Positions 14,201 to 25,483 of a DNA stretch of 64,000 nucleotides are shown piece after piece (position 1 is the first letter of the stretch; each line of letters opens with the position of its first letter). The stretch is from Zygnema cylindricum (Eukaryota > Streptophyta > Zygnematophyceae > Zygnematales > Zygnemataceae). Where the stretch lies: NCBI GenBank assembly GCA_037447655.1, contig JBBHKE010000308.1, positions 20,812 to 84,811 of the forward strand, in the 5' to 3' direction. The translations under genes were made by a program, and so were the position numbers. Below the pieces are notes generated by a model. The model was not told where the DNA came from and did not search any database. It saw nothing but the letters and a program-made list of their open reading frames with translations.

Positions 14201-17200
14201 TAACGCAAGAAAATCATTTCTTCGACGAGCATAAAAGGCCGGAAGTTCAGGTTTGGCACTAGCAAGACAAGGGGCTAGCTCAACAACATTCGAAATTTAT
14301 ACAACATGAACGTGCATCACCGAGTAAGATCATGCAAGAGTAACAAAACTTGAACTTCCTCAATCTCCTGCAAACAAAAATGGTGTCACTTGCAGTTTAT
14401 GAGTGGAACGAACTTCTTCCAGAACTGCTTTCACATGCCGTAATTTCTCTGCATTCTCAAAATCCTCAGCTTCACTGTCACTGTCCTTTGCAGGCCTGCT
14501 CTCCCATCCCACCATGCCAGTGCTAATGTCAGGAGTTAAAACACTGCATAAATAATCTGAAGCCTGTAAGCATAAACTATGTGATGCACAGTATTTTTGG
14601 TAGTCGGCCATGAAGAATTCATGTACGTATAAGCTTCAAAGCATTGCGCAATGTTTTGCTTAAATGATAAAGGATCATCTTATTATCTGAAGCCTGTACA
14701 TATAAGTAATTCACTGCACAGTTCTTTCGGTAGCCATGATGAAGGAATCGTTATCTGAAGGATGCCGGCATACGCAATGCACTACACATTATTTCGGAAA
14801 TCATGCTAAAGGAAGGCAGAGGAGTTCACCTCGACCGAGGCACGAGCATGCGCAGTGCATCTAGAAGGTCCTGCAGCTGCACTGCACTTTTCAATTTTGC
14901 CTGCAACACTCCAAATGAGTCCAATTTCATTAGTCTCTAGGAACATATTTTTCACACCATACTTTTCAGTTTTGCCTGCATCACTCCAAATGACTCTGAA
15001 CTTTATTAGCTCTAGAAACATAATTTTCACACTGTAATTTTCAAGTTTGCCTGCATCACTCGAAATGGGTCCAATTTCATTAGATCTAGGAACATAATTT
15101 TCAGACATGAGAATATCCCCAACAATCAACGGCCGAAAAATATTATGCAAAGCACAAAAGCCAAACATTAGAAAGAAATTAGAGCTGCCGAGCAATGATT
15201 TCACCAGCAGAGGGTCATAACAACGCCGTGTAAAAATGCCAAATTTACAATGCGACTGCCATTATGAACATTTCAAGTTCCTAGCAAACTGTTGCTGCAA
15301 TCCCTCTATGCAACAAAATACTATACAGATGTTTGAATGGATGAAACAGCTCACTTCTGCCCGTGGTCTGTTGCCATTGTATTTCAGCATTAGCGCTAGG
15401 AGACGGTCTTGAGTCACCTTCAGTTTCACCTTTTCCTTTGGAGTTCGATCACCGCTGTCAAGCAATCCACCAGAGCAACTTATATCATTTGCAGGATGGA
15501 AAATTACCAGAAGTTTGACGAGTTATATTCTACATGCAAGCAAGTTAACTCAAATTCAGTCTCCCATTCAAGAATTAGCAGCCCTCTCGCATTTCAGATA
15601 CGATGACCACAGAATTTCCTTATTCCAAAGCCTTATTTTTAGAACAGAAACGATCAGAAAAGTCCAATGATATCTCTGTTCCTGGCAAGAAATAAGTATG
15701 CCGATGAGAAAGTCAGGACATTGTAAATTACAGACACCAATGCGTAAAAGTCAACAAAACTCCATTAAAGGATAAAGTTTATTACTGGCGAATGATTGCA
15801 ATTAAGCAGCGCAGCTCTTCTTTCTTCCCAAAAGTGCTCGTTTGGACACTGCCTTGTCGTTTGTAACCAGGGCTGGTTTCTTCCTTCAGCCATGGCAGCT
15901 TTTGAGGAGCTGGAGAGAACATGTGTGGAGCACATGCTGAAAGGAGCATTCCACGAAGTACAACAGCCGCGTCATCATAATATCTGCCACCAAAATTCAC
16001 ACATTATTCAGGCTAGGTTCAAATCAACAGGCTGCTCCATATGTAGCTTGGCATGAAAGGCAATGTACAGAATGAAAGATCTGACAAGAACAGCAAGACC
16101 AAGCAGGTTTTGTCATAAAAGTCGCATGCTCGTCTGTTACTGAGATGCCTTATTTTCTGGTTAAACTTGGAAGCAACTTTTTTAAACAGCTCTATTAATT
16201 TCACAAAGGCGGCTGGCAAAGCAAATTGAACAAAAGAAGTACTTGTGAGAATTCTTCACAAAGCTCCATCCATTAACATCGCAGACATAGGATTTTCCTT
16301 CAGATCGAAGCAAATCAAAACCGCAAACCTGCACAGTAATGGTAAAGCCGGCAGTCAGCAAGAGAATAATGCTCCAACCATTCATTCCACAACCCAGAAG
16401 GTGCAAGGTACACTGTCCATCGCTATTAAAGTTAGTTATGAATTGTTTTCGTTAACACTATACTAGAATCAACTACATTATATCATGTTTTGCCGTATGG
16501 TTCATTATAAGTCATTCAATTAACTACACTGCCCAACATTATTAGAGTTAATAACACTAATTTGGTAGCAACTTTGTTTGGCCGAAAATCATAAAATAGT
16601 GTTAACGAGACACTATTTAAGGGAGTGGACTACACATTCTAAATTCGTATGTTTAACGCTAATAACGATTGGCAGTGTAGTGTCATTAACACTAATTTAT
16701 GATTTTGAGTCAGGAAAACACACACAAGAATTAGCGATGGACACGCATAACATGTGCACTTCACAAGCAAATGAATGCATACTCCTTCCATTTCTGAACA
16801 ATTTCTCGTTTAAACATACTAGCGTTTTCCAATTTACTGGTCCTCACGTAGAATGTAATAAAAATACGATAAAAACTTTCAATTTGACACTATCAACACA
16901 TGAACCTCCCAACAGCGCACAACTCCTGCATGCAAAGTCCATGAATCGTCCACTTTTTCCTCCCAAATAGAATTAGCAAATGCATGAATAGGATTTTCAG
17001 GAAGGAAATATACAGGGATGGACTCTAATGCCTAAGGATTTTTTATTAGCGTTTAAGAGCACTATTTGACAGTACATCATGTATTGTTATTAGCGTTAAA
17101 TGTTTGTTTCCCCAATTAAATCAACTTTGCCCCTTGCACACTTGTCAGATTATTAATTTGACGTTTGCGATTGAAGGTAAGACATAAGTGGACAGAGAAC

Positions 17201-20200
17201 AGTTGATTTGAGCGTCGAAAAAAACAGTAACGCTACTAATGATACACAGCGTGGCATACAACAAATTGTTGAGCTACCAAAGACCTAAAGGAAAACATTC
17301 GCACAACTTTACGTTATAACATCAACCCCAAAAAGACATAAGCGAAAGAGGCATCAAAACAGCAATTCACATACCTTAATAGGAGGCTTGAATAGAAACA
17401 ATTGACCCAAAATGTTCATACATTATTTGTCATTATTATTTATCTCCTTGAGCCGGCCAACTCCTGAGGAACAGATTCTCTTGTCCGGTATAAACATCAA
17501 ACCATCACAATAGAGAGGGCCAAAAAAAAAAACGGCGATTCATGCACAGCTTATTTTTACCCTGGGTACCCCTTTTCCCTTGTTCTATCGTTTGCTTCTT
17601 GTCATTCTCGTGAACTTCAATGGTCCAACCTCCTGCTTGGGATACGAGTTTTTGGTCCAGTTTCTCCAGAGAAATGAGAGACTTAAAGTTTTTCTAAATC
17701 TGTTTCTTTTACAACTCCAAGAGGCATTCTATAAATATACGAGGGGGCAGCAAACTCACCGCCTGTCCAAACGCCAAACAAACAGTTCGAGCCATTTCTT
17801 TTTCTGTTGGAGTAAGCAGCACAGGATATCTGATCTGTCACATTGCCACCAGAAGAATAGATCAGATTACCCCTCTCTCCATAACTCGGCAAAAATCAAA
17901 AGAGTCATAAGCTATAAAAAAGACAAGAAGTTGGATACCCGTCGCAACTTTAAGGAAGCCATTAAGGCTTGTGAAAAACATAATATTAACAACTTTCTGG
18001 AAATGGTTTTGTAGCATAAACACAGCTATTTCAGAAGTGAATCTTCATTATCTACGCAAATCCATCAGATAATTTTCAAAAGGGCGTACAATCTTTTTTT
18101 ATAGCAACTGGAGAACCGGACATTTGCTCACCTCTTTCCCATCAGCACTACGCATGACCACTCCATCGACTACAGGAGATTTTCTCGCCTCTGCATGAGC
18201 GTAATCGGGTCCCACAGTGTATACTTTCACATCAGTACCACCAGTAGGCATAAACTCCTCATACAAATATGAACCAGTTCTGCGGACTCTTCGAACATCT
18301 GGATGGAACTCACTTGATCGATTTCCTACCTGCAATAAAATCACCATCATATAAGCACTGAAATAATCATGCAAAAATACAGCCTTTTGGCAACTGTTTC
18401 TGAACCAGCAAATGACCATGATGTTGATGATAGGTTGCTCCAATCGCACCTTACGAAAGAGCTCCTTTGAGCCTCCTCCTGCCGAGCTTGGATAGTAGAT
18501 CATAATACTATGGTCTTCTCCTGCAAGCAACTGCCTGACAACTTTTAGCATGTATCCTCCCAAATGGTGTTGCCAATCTCACAAAAGACAACGTCAACCT
18601 TCTTATGCAGGAGAACAAATCTCACTGGCCACAGTGAACTTTGCTACAGGAAGCTTTAATGGGTTTTATCACAAAATAGACTGAAAAAAATATAGTTTAG
18701 AAAGAACAAGCATAATGATGGTAGACTCTCTCATCAGAATTGTTTGCAACAAAACGGAGCAGTCCAAGAAAAAAAGAATAATATCCGGAGATTTTCTACA
18801 GAAACGTTTAACTGGCTGCCATGTAACTTGGTCACTTTGGTCTGATATGCACACTCGAATCAACATGAACTTGGACCTTTTTCCTTTCCATGAAGTGGCC
18901 TTGAAATTGTTAATACTGAGACAGAGTATTTGAAGGAGGAACCAACCATCTGATGGCTTTTCGACGAATGGTTTATTGATGCGCTTCCCGTTTATTTCGA
19001 CATAATCCTCTTCCTCTATGAAGTTGCTAACCTCCTGATTGGGGTAGTCTCGGTTTACAACTGCATACACAGGAGTCGGAAGGCCACTCTCCTCAAGTCT
19101 CTGCCAACTCCAATAGAAACAAAGGTTGATCAGGCCATCCGATGGACACAAAAAGAAAGGCCAAGGCCTTCAAGCAAGAAGCTCGATATTGAGGACCAGA
19201 AAGTAGTTAGACATGCAGGAACGAGGGCAAAACATATCCTAAACTTGCATGTAAAGAAAAAAAACAAATAAAGCCTATTCGCATTGATAAAACTTGCCTT
19301 GTACACCTTTCGGCGATCGTGCAACAGCAACTGTTGTTCCAGTTCATTTAGAAGATACGGTCTGCAACAGCAGCAAAAGACAGACCATTTAAGCAGACTT
19401 CACGACATAAAATTATTAATGCCCTTTTTCCTCTCTTTAGATTGAATCAGCAGATGTCAGTGTGAAACTGCTGAAAGCCACAGAATCCTTGTGCCTGCCT
19501 TGTGTCAGTTGTACTCATTCAACCCAAGGTCCGTGAACGCAAATCCACTATTCAATTTATAAATACAGAATTTATCACATTGAAAGACCTTTATAGAATC
19601 TCCCTAAAACATGTACATGTGGTAGTCTGCTAAGCGGGAGCATGTCTCAGATAGCTTGTCAATTTTGCTATAGAAAAAAAAAATCTATGTCCGTGATGGA
19701 GACAATGCCAAACAGATAAATACGCAATCCCATTCTAAACTCACTCGTTGAAAGGCTTATAATAATAAGAAGCTTTGAAGGAAGTGATGCAAAGTTCTCC
19801 AATGGGTGGTGATTAAACATTACCAACAACATTAATGTTGTAGCATTGCGCTTGCTAAGTTGCTAAGTTGCTCAGCTACTGAAACCAAAGAAGATAACCA
19901 GAATACAAGGGGAGGAAAAAATTATCTGAAATTTTCCAAAATTGCATGTAAGATAGCACAATCGATGGCAAAGTGTCGGGCCAGGTTAAGTTTGGGTTTT
20001 GACAAGTTTCCATACTTGCGTAACGCAGCATAAGCCTTGCACTTCTCGAGAGGAAAGCCATTCGAATGAAATGCGATAAGAGCGTCACATGTCGGCCACC
20101 TGTATCAATGGACCAACACACTAAATCAAAGTAATTATCTGCGACCATCAGCTTGCACTTTAAAATCAAAAAACTTCGTAAAGGAATTATTGGAGTAAAA

Positions 20201-21192
20201 TTAGAATGTATTAACACTAATATAGTGCAAGGAGACATGGCGGATTCTAGTCAACTCACTTAAGTAGTGTTGCTCACAATGTTTTATGATTTTCGGTCAG
20301 AAAAGGTCGCAACCACATTTGGTGTTATTAACTCTAATAGCGATAGGTAGTGTAGTGATACAAAAAAAAAAATGCGAGAATTGGTCAGACAAGCAGTACA
20401 GGTGACTCACTTTTCAACCGGTTCTTGCAGAATTACTCTGTCACCATATATGACAATCTGCATCGCAAAAAAAAACAGCGTAATCAGCTGCGAAAGTGAG
20501 GGAATTGGAGGTCAATGTGGGTTAAAAAAATCATTATCTTCTGTGGCCTCGATATTTGACGAGTCTCAGAAAACAAACACCAAAGTGAAGACAATCGATT
20601 TGCACTCTTTCGTAGGGTTATCACACTAATGAATAATGACCCTCCTCTCGAAAGTAATCGTGCGTTTTTTACAGTTTTTTGAATAATCCTGTGTACAGTT
20701 ACTCATAAAAGTGTACAATTCACCCTCAACAAGAGGGTACATACCTCTCATATAATTTTACGCTATCACAAGTGCCTGCATTCAGCAACATTTTTTACAA
20801 CAAGTAACTCCAATTGACAAACCTCGAACTCCCCGAAAGCTTGTAAACGATTGAGAATTTCAGTCATAGGAGGAGAATGGGCCTGAAAATTCCCAAAAAA
20901 CCGAGAGAAATAAATGAATTTTCAGGCAAATATTTGGCAAAAAGAAAAAAAAATTAAAGCCTACTTGTTGTGATCATTTTGATTTTTCATTATGTGCTCT
21001 CAAAATCCTTTCTACTCAGAAACGCTTGGGAAGTCCCCGACTTTATGCATAAATTGTGCCAGAAAACACGAACTATACCTTCTTCTCCATAACACAGATT
21101 CCGAGGAGTACTTTATTCATCTGCACGTTCTTGGCATCGCCATTCTTGAGTATCTTAAGCGGGGCAAGAGGGCCCGTCGAAGCCATGTCCAT
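3315..21192 (-). CDS. VIH2: Diphosphoinositol-pentakisphosphate kinase (PPIP5K/VIP1; plant VIH-type)
   Basis: Bifunctional enzyme that phosphorylates InsP6/InsP7 to make InsP8 with an N-terminal ATP-grasp kinase and removes pyrophosphates with a C-terminal histidine-phosphatase-like domain. In plants it links to phosphate and jasmonate sensing (family knowledge). The model has 29 exons and 1100 residues, all in frame: 21079-21192, 20823-20882, 20411-20457, 20016-20099, 19298-19361, 18947-19100, 18450-18520, 18132-18329, 17760-17834, 16243-16328, 15786-15983, 15355-15454, 14830-14900, 14414-14495, 13914-14072, 13576-13618, 13164-13255 (or 13249), 12619-12681, 11015-11089, 9454-9579, 7893-8155, 7540-7584, 6911-6977, 6316-6387, 5649-5893, 4936-4993, 4564-4731, 4333-4407, 3315-3662. 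Visible motifs: GICVMEKK (31-38), [32 protein letters not shown] (about 290-309), IIRHGDRTP (381-389), [25 protein letters not shown] (905-911) and the family tail [12 protein letters not shown] (about 1021). The Met at 21192 fits the family start. The Ser/acidic linker near 830-875 is divergent. The symbol follows Arabidopsis; VIH1 is equally possible. Confidence 0.95.
4994..5648 (-). other. VIH intron 25 carrying a MITE
   Basis: Intron between the exons ending PYRLDPK and starting YANVRSP. It contains the TA-flanked MITE at 5105-5302 and otherwise nothing recognisable. Confidence 0.7.
5105..5302. mobile_element. Mariner-like MITE in VIH intron
   Basis: Starts CACCGTGTGTCGTTATTAG and ends ATACACAGTG, with TA at 5103-5104 and 5303-5304. 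It is 198 bp with imperfect inverted arms (for example TTTCTCCGTGCACAC against GTGTGCGAAGAAA) and belongs to the same subfamily as 53711-53926. Confidence 0.7.
9119..9143. repeat. (TA)n microsatellite
   Basis: About twelve TA units in the VIH intron between the exons at 9454-9579 and 7893-8155. Confidence 0.9.
11139..11222. repeat. (AG)n / sense-strand (CT)n microsatellite
   Basis: About forty AG dinucleotides with one AAAG interruption near 11161. On the transcribed strand of VIH it is a (CT)n tract. It ends about 49 nt upstream of the acceptor of the exon at 11015-11089, so it may act as an extended polypyrimidine tract (inference). Confidence 0.95.
13736..13868. mobile_element. Small inverted-repeat element (AGTTCAAATGTG ends)
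   Basis: AGTTCAAATGTG at 13736 is matched by CACATTTGAACT ending at 13868, and further inverted similarity continues inward (CAATTCGAAAC against the interior of the right arm). It is 133 bp, lies in the VIH intron between the exons at 13914-14072 and 13576-13618, and is related to repeats at 21256-21480 and 44247-44408. No clear target duplication was seen. Confidence 0.55.
14887..15108. repeat. Three 75-bp tandem copies of a splice-acceptor region
   Basis: Copies begin at 14887, 14962 and 15037. On the VIH sense strand each contains a TGCAG|GCAAA acceptor and the first 14 or so bases of the following exon (real exon 14830-14900). Copies 2 and 3 read a few codons of VIH frame and then TGA. 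Confidence 0.85.
16527..16677. mobile_element. Mariner-like MITE in VIH intron
   Basis: 151 bp, starting CACTGCCCAACATTATTAG and ending CTAATAACGATTGGCAGTG, flanked by TA at 16525-16526 and 16678-16679. Internal blocks (TTTGGCCGAAAATCA, TTAAGGGAGTGGAC) match the copy at 1121-1319. Confidence 0.75.
17075..17253. mobile_element. Diverged mariner-like MITE in VIH intron
   Basis: Left end CATCATGTATTGTTATTAGCG after TA; right end CGCTACTAATGATACACAGCG. Interior similar to 5105-5302. The right-hand TA is lost, so it is an old copy. Confidence 0.55.
19101..19297 (-). other. Probable GC-AG intron in VIH (intron 5-6)
   Basis: The exon ends GTGTACAAG and continues GCAAGT; the next exon starts AGACTTGAG after GGCAG. 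Joining the two gives [14 protein letters not shown], the family sequence, with no nearby GT that keeps the frame. AAG|GCAAGT is the known GC-donor consensus. Confidence 0.8.
20210..20352. mobile_element. Left-truncated mariner-like MITE in VIH intron
   Basis: The right end TAATAGCGATAGGTAGTG is followed by TA (20353). Interior AAGTAGTGTTGCTCAC and GATTTTCGGTCAGAAAAGG resemble the copy at 1121-1319 in inverse order. The left terminus is missing. Confidence 0.55.
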
Positions 21193-21750
21193 GAAAGAAC
21201 GCAGAGACGATTCCTCCCGCACGTCAAAACAAGCATCCGTGGAACATTTAACACATAGTCGAAATGTGCGAAATGCCGAAAACAAATGGAAATGCTATAT
21301 GTCGTAGCCGTACTCCATCCCAGTACTGTACTGTACACGTACCTTATGGAATATTACGCACAGATTGTTTGGAGTGACCTCGTAAATGGTACAGGACAGT
21401 ACTGTACTGTACTGTATTGTACTTTACTGTACTGTAATGTACTGTAGCATTTCCAATTGTTGTTGCACATTCGAACTATACGTTTAATGTGCGAAATCGC
21501 TTTCCGTACTACTGTAGTAACTTTGGTAGTCGCACTTTTGGATTTTTAACCTACGGTACAATAGTGGCGTTGATGTTCTGTATCGTACGGGCGTCTTCCC
21601 CAAGTAAGAAATCTTGTACCGTAGTTATGTACTCACTATTCCACATTTGATCAGCACGCGGTAAGCTTAAAAATCGGAGAGAGCAGTAGAGAATAGGGTT
21701 CCTCCTAACCTCCGACTCAAGAATCAAATTCTCGCAGAGAGGCGGACGTC
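21193..21750. promoter_or_regulatory. Head-to-head intergenic region between VIH and SF3A1
   Basis: Only 558 bp separate the two start codons, so it probably holds both promoters (inference from spacing). About 40% is occupied by an inverted-repeat element at 21256-21480 containing a TACTG array. I see no clear TATA box. 5' untranslated exons of either gene could also lie here. Confidence 0.55.
21256..21480. repeat. Inverted-repeat element with internal (TACTG)n array
   Basis: The left arm (AGTCGAAATGTG ... AAATGGAAATGCTA) is mirrored by TAGCATTTCCAATTG ... CACATTCGAACTA on the right. Between them, TACTG units recur at 21323-21336 and 21398-21446. The arms are related to the elements at 13736 and 44247. 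Confidence 0.6.
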
Positions 21751-24700
21751 ATGCCTGCTCTCCAGGAGACTCTCGCGCTTCCAGCGCCACCACCAGGAGG
21801 TCTTAAAGATGCCACTCCTTCTACACTGGAACCGGAGAAGGGAGAGGAAAAAATTGAGAAGGTAAAAGTGTCAGTTGTGGCAACTCAGACACGTTCCATT
21901 GGTATGATTCACCCTCCACCAGACATTCGGAGTATTGTCGACAAAACAGCGACATTTGTGGCACGAAACGGACCGGAGTTCGAAAAGCGAATTTTAGCCA
22001 CAAATAAAAACAATGTCAAATTCAATTTTCTTATCGCCACAGACCCTTACCATGCCTATTATCGCCATAAAGTCGGGGAGTTTCGAGCTCAGGCCAATGC
22101 TCCTGCCCAAGCAACGCCAATTATTGCTTTTCCAGGTGCTCCTAAGGAAAAGGCTGGAGGGGGGAGCGGAGAAGGGACTGAGGGACAGGAGGAACGGAAG
22201 ACTTTTCAAGACACTCTTCGAGGAGGGCCAGCAAAACAGTTAGAGCCTCCGGAACCAGAACAGTATACAGTGCGTCTACCTGACCTTCTTACTGGCCTGG
22301 ATTTGGACGTTATCAAACTGACTGCTCAGTTTGTTGCTAGGAATGGTAAAAGTTTTCTGACAGGGCTGACAAGCAGAGAGCACATGAATCCTCAGTTTCA
22401 TTTCCTTAAGCCCACACATAGCATGTTCACTTTCTTTACAGCATTGGCAGATGCTTATTCGAAGGTTCTCATGCCTCCTAAAGGCCTCGCCGACAAACTC
22501 CGGCGAGATGCCAATGACCGTATGGCCGTATTGGAGCGTTGTTTAGCACGTTTGGAGTGGGAGAAGTCTCAACAGCGTGCTCGACAGAAGGCAGAGGACG
22601 AAATTGAAGCTGAACGGACACAAATGGCTCTTATCGACTGGCATGACTTCGTGGTTGTGGAGACAATTGATTTTTTAGAAGAGGAAGAGACAACATTACC
22701 ACAGCCGATGAGTTTGGAAGAAGTAATCAGGAGGTCCAAGCAGCTGGCAGATGATGAAGAATTGACAGAGGAGGATCAAGCGGCAATTACGCAGGCTGGG
22801 GCGGTTGGAGGCGTGACAGATGTAGTGAAGGAGGTAGAGATGGAGATGGACGAGGAAGAGATGCAACTTGTTGAGGAGGGTATGAAAGCCGCAACACTGG
22901 GAGAAGGAAAAGCTTCGGATAAAGCTGGAGCCGCCGCGCCAGCACCTTCGAGTCAGGTAATTTTTCTTCTTGAATGTGATGTCACATCACGTGTAGGTTT
23001 TGTTTGCATGCAATGCCTTCTTGGCCTAGAGATTGGGATGCAAAGAATTGGAGCAGAATGGTTTCCCTGCCACTGCGATTTTTTTTGTAGCTCTTGCGGC
23101 TGGGGGTACTCTTGATAACAACTTCAACCCAGAGTTCCGAGTTGTTGTGAAGATTCCTTTCAGGGTTTGGCAACTCTGCTCATATAGCCTGTGATAAGTT
23201 CTCCTTGCCAAGAACCACAGCTGAACTCATTCATATCCACAAGTCTCGTTTTTTTGTTGTATGATAGTCACACTGTTCCTGTCAGACAAATGCTTTTGAA
23301 GCAGACACATTTCTTTTGATGTGATTTTTGGTCAAAAGAAGCCAAGACAGAATTAGGGCTATTAAACATTAATAGCGATGGTCACTTTAGGTTCATGGTT
23401 AGCATCATCTTGTCCGAGCTCGTGGTTAGTGTATCGCCTATCGATCATTTTTAAGGTTGTTGACTTTCCCGCACAAATGTATGTTTAATTTTTCACCCAT
23501 GTACTTCTTTCCTTTTGCTAACGAGCCAATTTCGCAATTCACTTTACTCTTTACACTTTTTCACTTACACTTTACTAGTAGGCACTTACTTTTGGTGATA
23601 GAAGCTTGCCTCTTCCACACAGGCTGTCTTAAAGCAGCTGTAGTCACAATGCACTCATCTTGCTGGATTATTCTCTAGCTGTACATCGAAAGCTAATTCC
23701 TTTTATTGCTGGACTGTTTTTGCGAGTCTTTGCAAAAATTCATGTGATAACAAACTCTGCTGGGTTCCGTCTTGATCTTTCTTCAGGTCGATTTATTGGT
23801 TTGTTCCATTTGAAATTGTTTACTGATTTCCTTGGGTTGAGGTACAGGACGCTGTCGATATGGACCAGGACATGGAGGAGGAGGAGGAGGCCCCCATGAG
23901 GATTGTTCGCAATTGGAAGAGGCCAGAGGAAAGGGCTGCACCAGAGGTGGATTCCACCAAGTTTGTTGTATCACCAATAACCGGGGAGCTCATCCCTGTT
24001 GCAGAAATGGCTGAGCACATGCGCATTTCGTTGATTGATCCTAAGTATAAGGAGCAGAAGGAGCGCATGCTGGCGAAACTGCGTGAAAATACTCTTGCTG
24101 GTGATGAGGAGATCAGTCGCAATATCGTTGGTCTTGCTAAAACGAGGCCAGATATTTTTGGAACTACAGAGGAGGAAATCTCAAATGCTGTGACAGCAGA
24201 AATCGAGAAAAAGAAAGAAGATCCCAAACACGTGGTTTGGGATGGCCACACAGGAAGTATTGGGAGAACAGCAACTCAGGCAATGCACCATGGAATGTCG
24301 TTGGAAGAACAGATTGCTGCCATTCATCGCGAAAAAGCAGCATCACTTGCTGCTGAAGGTCGAACACTTCCAGGGCCTGCTTCTCTTCCTCCTCCTAAAC
24401 TTGCTACTACTCCTGCTCGTCCACTTCCTCCTCCCCCCGGTTTGGTTCTTAATATTCCTCGTCCTATGAACACTATGTCTGGTGCTACTCCTCCCTTAGC
24501 TCCTCCACCACTCCCAAGACCCACTATGAATCTTGCTCCGCCCACTGGTAGACTGCCATCAATGCCACCTCCACCTCCTTCCATGATGCGTGCCCCGTTG
24601 ATTCCTATGGTACGTTCGACCCCGGGCCCTTCTCTATCTTCACTAACAGGCTCAACTCCTGCAGCCACTTTAGGTCGACCTCAGTTTGGCGCCCCGCCTC

Positions 24701-25483
24701 CATTACCCTCGTCCTTTGTTGGTATGCCTCCCAGGCTTCCTTCACTCCAACCACCGGCCCCAATGGGTGTGCTGTCAGTTCCGGTTCCTCTTCCAGTTGT
24801 TCAGCTCATGCCTCCGGCACCCCCTCCTGAGGATGCTCCTCCACCTCCCCCCGAAGAGCCAGAGCCAAAGAGACAGAAGGTCGAAGAGGTCGTCTTGGTT
24901 CCCGAGGCTGATTTTCTGGCGAAACATCCTGTAAGAGACATCACTATTGTGTGTAAACCTTATTTTATTGCGCTTCACAGGAGTTGGTTGTCTGTCAGCA
25001 TTGTCAGGGTAATGTCTCATTGTTATGCACTTCGTGATGTTATTGTAATTTCATGAACAGTGATAATGGAGCTTTTAAGTTCATTTAGAGAATTTGGAGT
25101 GTCCTGTCTAAGTTTGCTTTGTGACAACTGTAACTTGGAGCTGTCACAGGTTGTTAAGGTCACATTATGATTTGCTAATGAATACACTTGTCGTTTGTGC
25201 TGAATTGCAGGCGGCTGTCACTATCAAAATTGCGGTGCCGCTTGTGGAGGGAGAAGCCTCCCTCAAGGGGCAGACTGTGGAGTTGACAGTGCCGTCGTTG
25301 GGGGAGACACTGGGGGCTCTCAAGGAGCGAATTGCAACCGCGGTGGGTTTACCAGCAAACAAGCAAAAATTGAGTGGAAGGGCCGGGTTTTTCAAGGACA
25401 ATCTTACACTTGCTTACTACAACGTCGGGCCGGGAGACGTGGTAACTCTTGGTCTCAGAGAGCGTGGTGGGAGGAAAAAGTAG
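21751..25483 (+). CDS. SF3A1: Splicing factor 3A subunit 1 (SF3A1 / SAP114 / PRP21)
   Basis: Component of the SF3a complex of the 17S U2 snRNP, needed for branch-site recognition in nuclear pre-mRNA splicing. Three exons, 21751-22956, 23848-24930 and 25211-25483, give 853 residues (Arabidopsis protein about 785). Two SURP/SWAP modules are visible: about 59-111 (TATFVARNGPEF...FNFL) and about 186-240 (TAQFVARNGKSF...FHFLKPTHSMFTFF). The PRP21-type region follows, with WHDFVVVETIDF, PMRIVRNWKRPEE, PITGELIPVAEM and ISLIDPKYKEQ. Next come GHTGSIGRT, a long proline-rich stretch and a C-terminal ubiquitin-like domain (about 764-853) with NKQKLSGRAGFFKDN and ending LRERGGRKK. The start Met fits the family. 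Intron 1 holds a MITE remnant near 23300-23390. Gene order with VIH is divergent. Confidence 0.97.
23300..23392. repeat. MITE remnant in SF3A1 intron 1
   Basis: GTGATTTTTGGTCAAAAGAAGCC, then GACAGAATTAGGGCTATTAA and TAATAGCGATGGTCAC resemble the right half of the 1121-1319 MITE in reverse complement. Ends are degraded. Confidence 0.5.

Noticed and set aside
14806-15204. 132-codon minus frame with an internal 25-residue repeat as a repeat protein
   Set aside because: It is the 75-bp acceptor triplication read in a frame other than that of VIH.
24324-24668. Antisense frame opposite the SF3A1 proline-rich region
   Set aside because: Gly/Ala-rich shadow of the proline codons on the coding strand.
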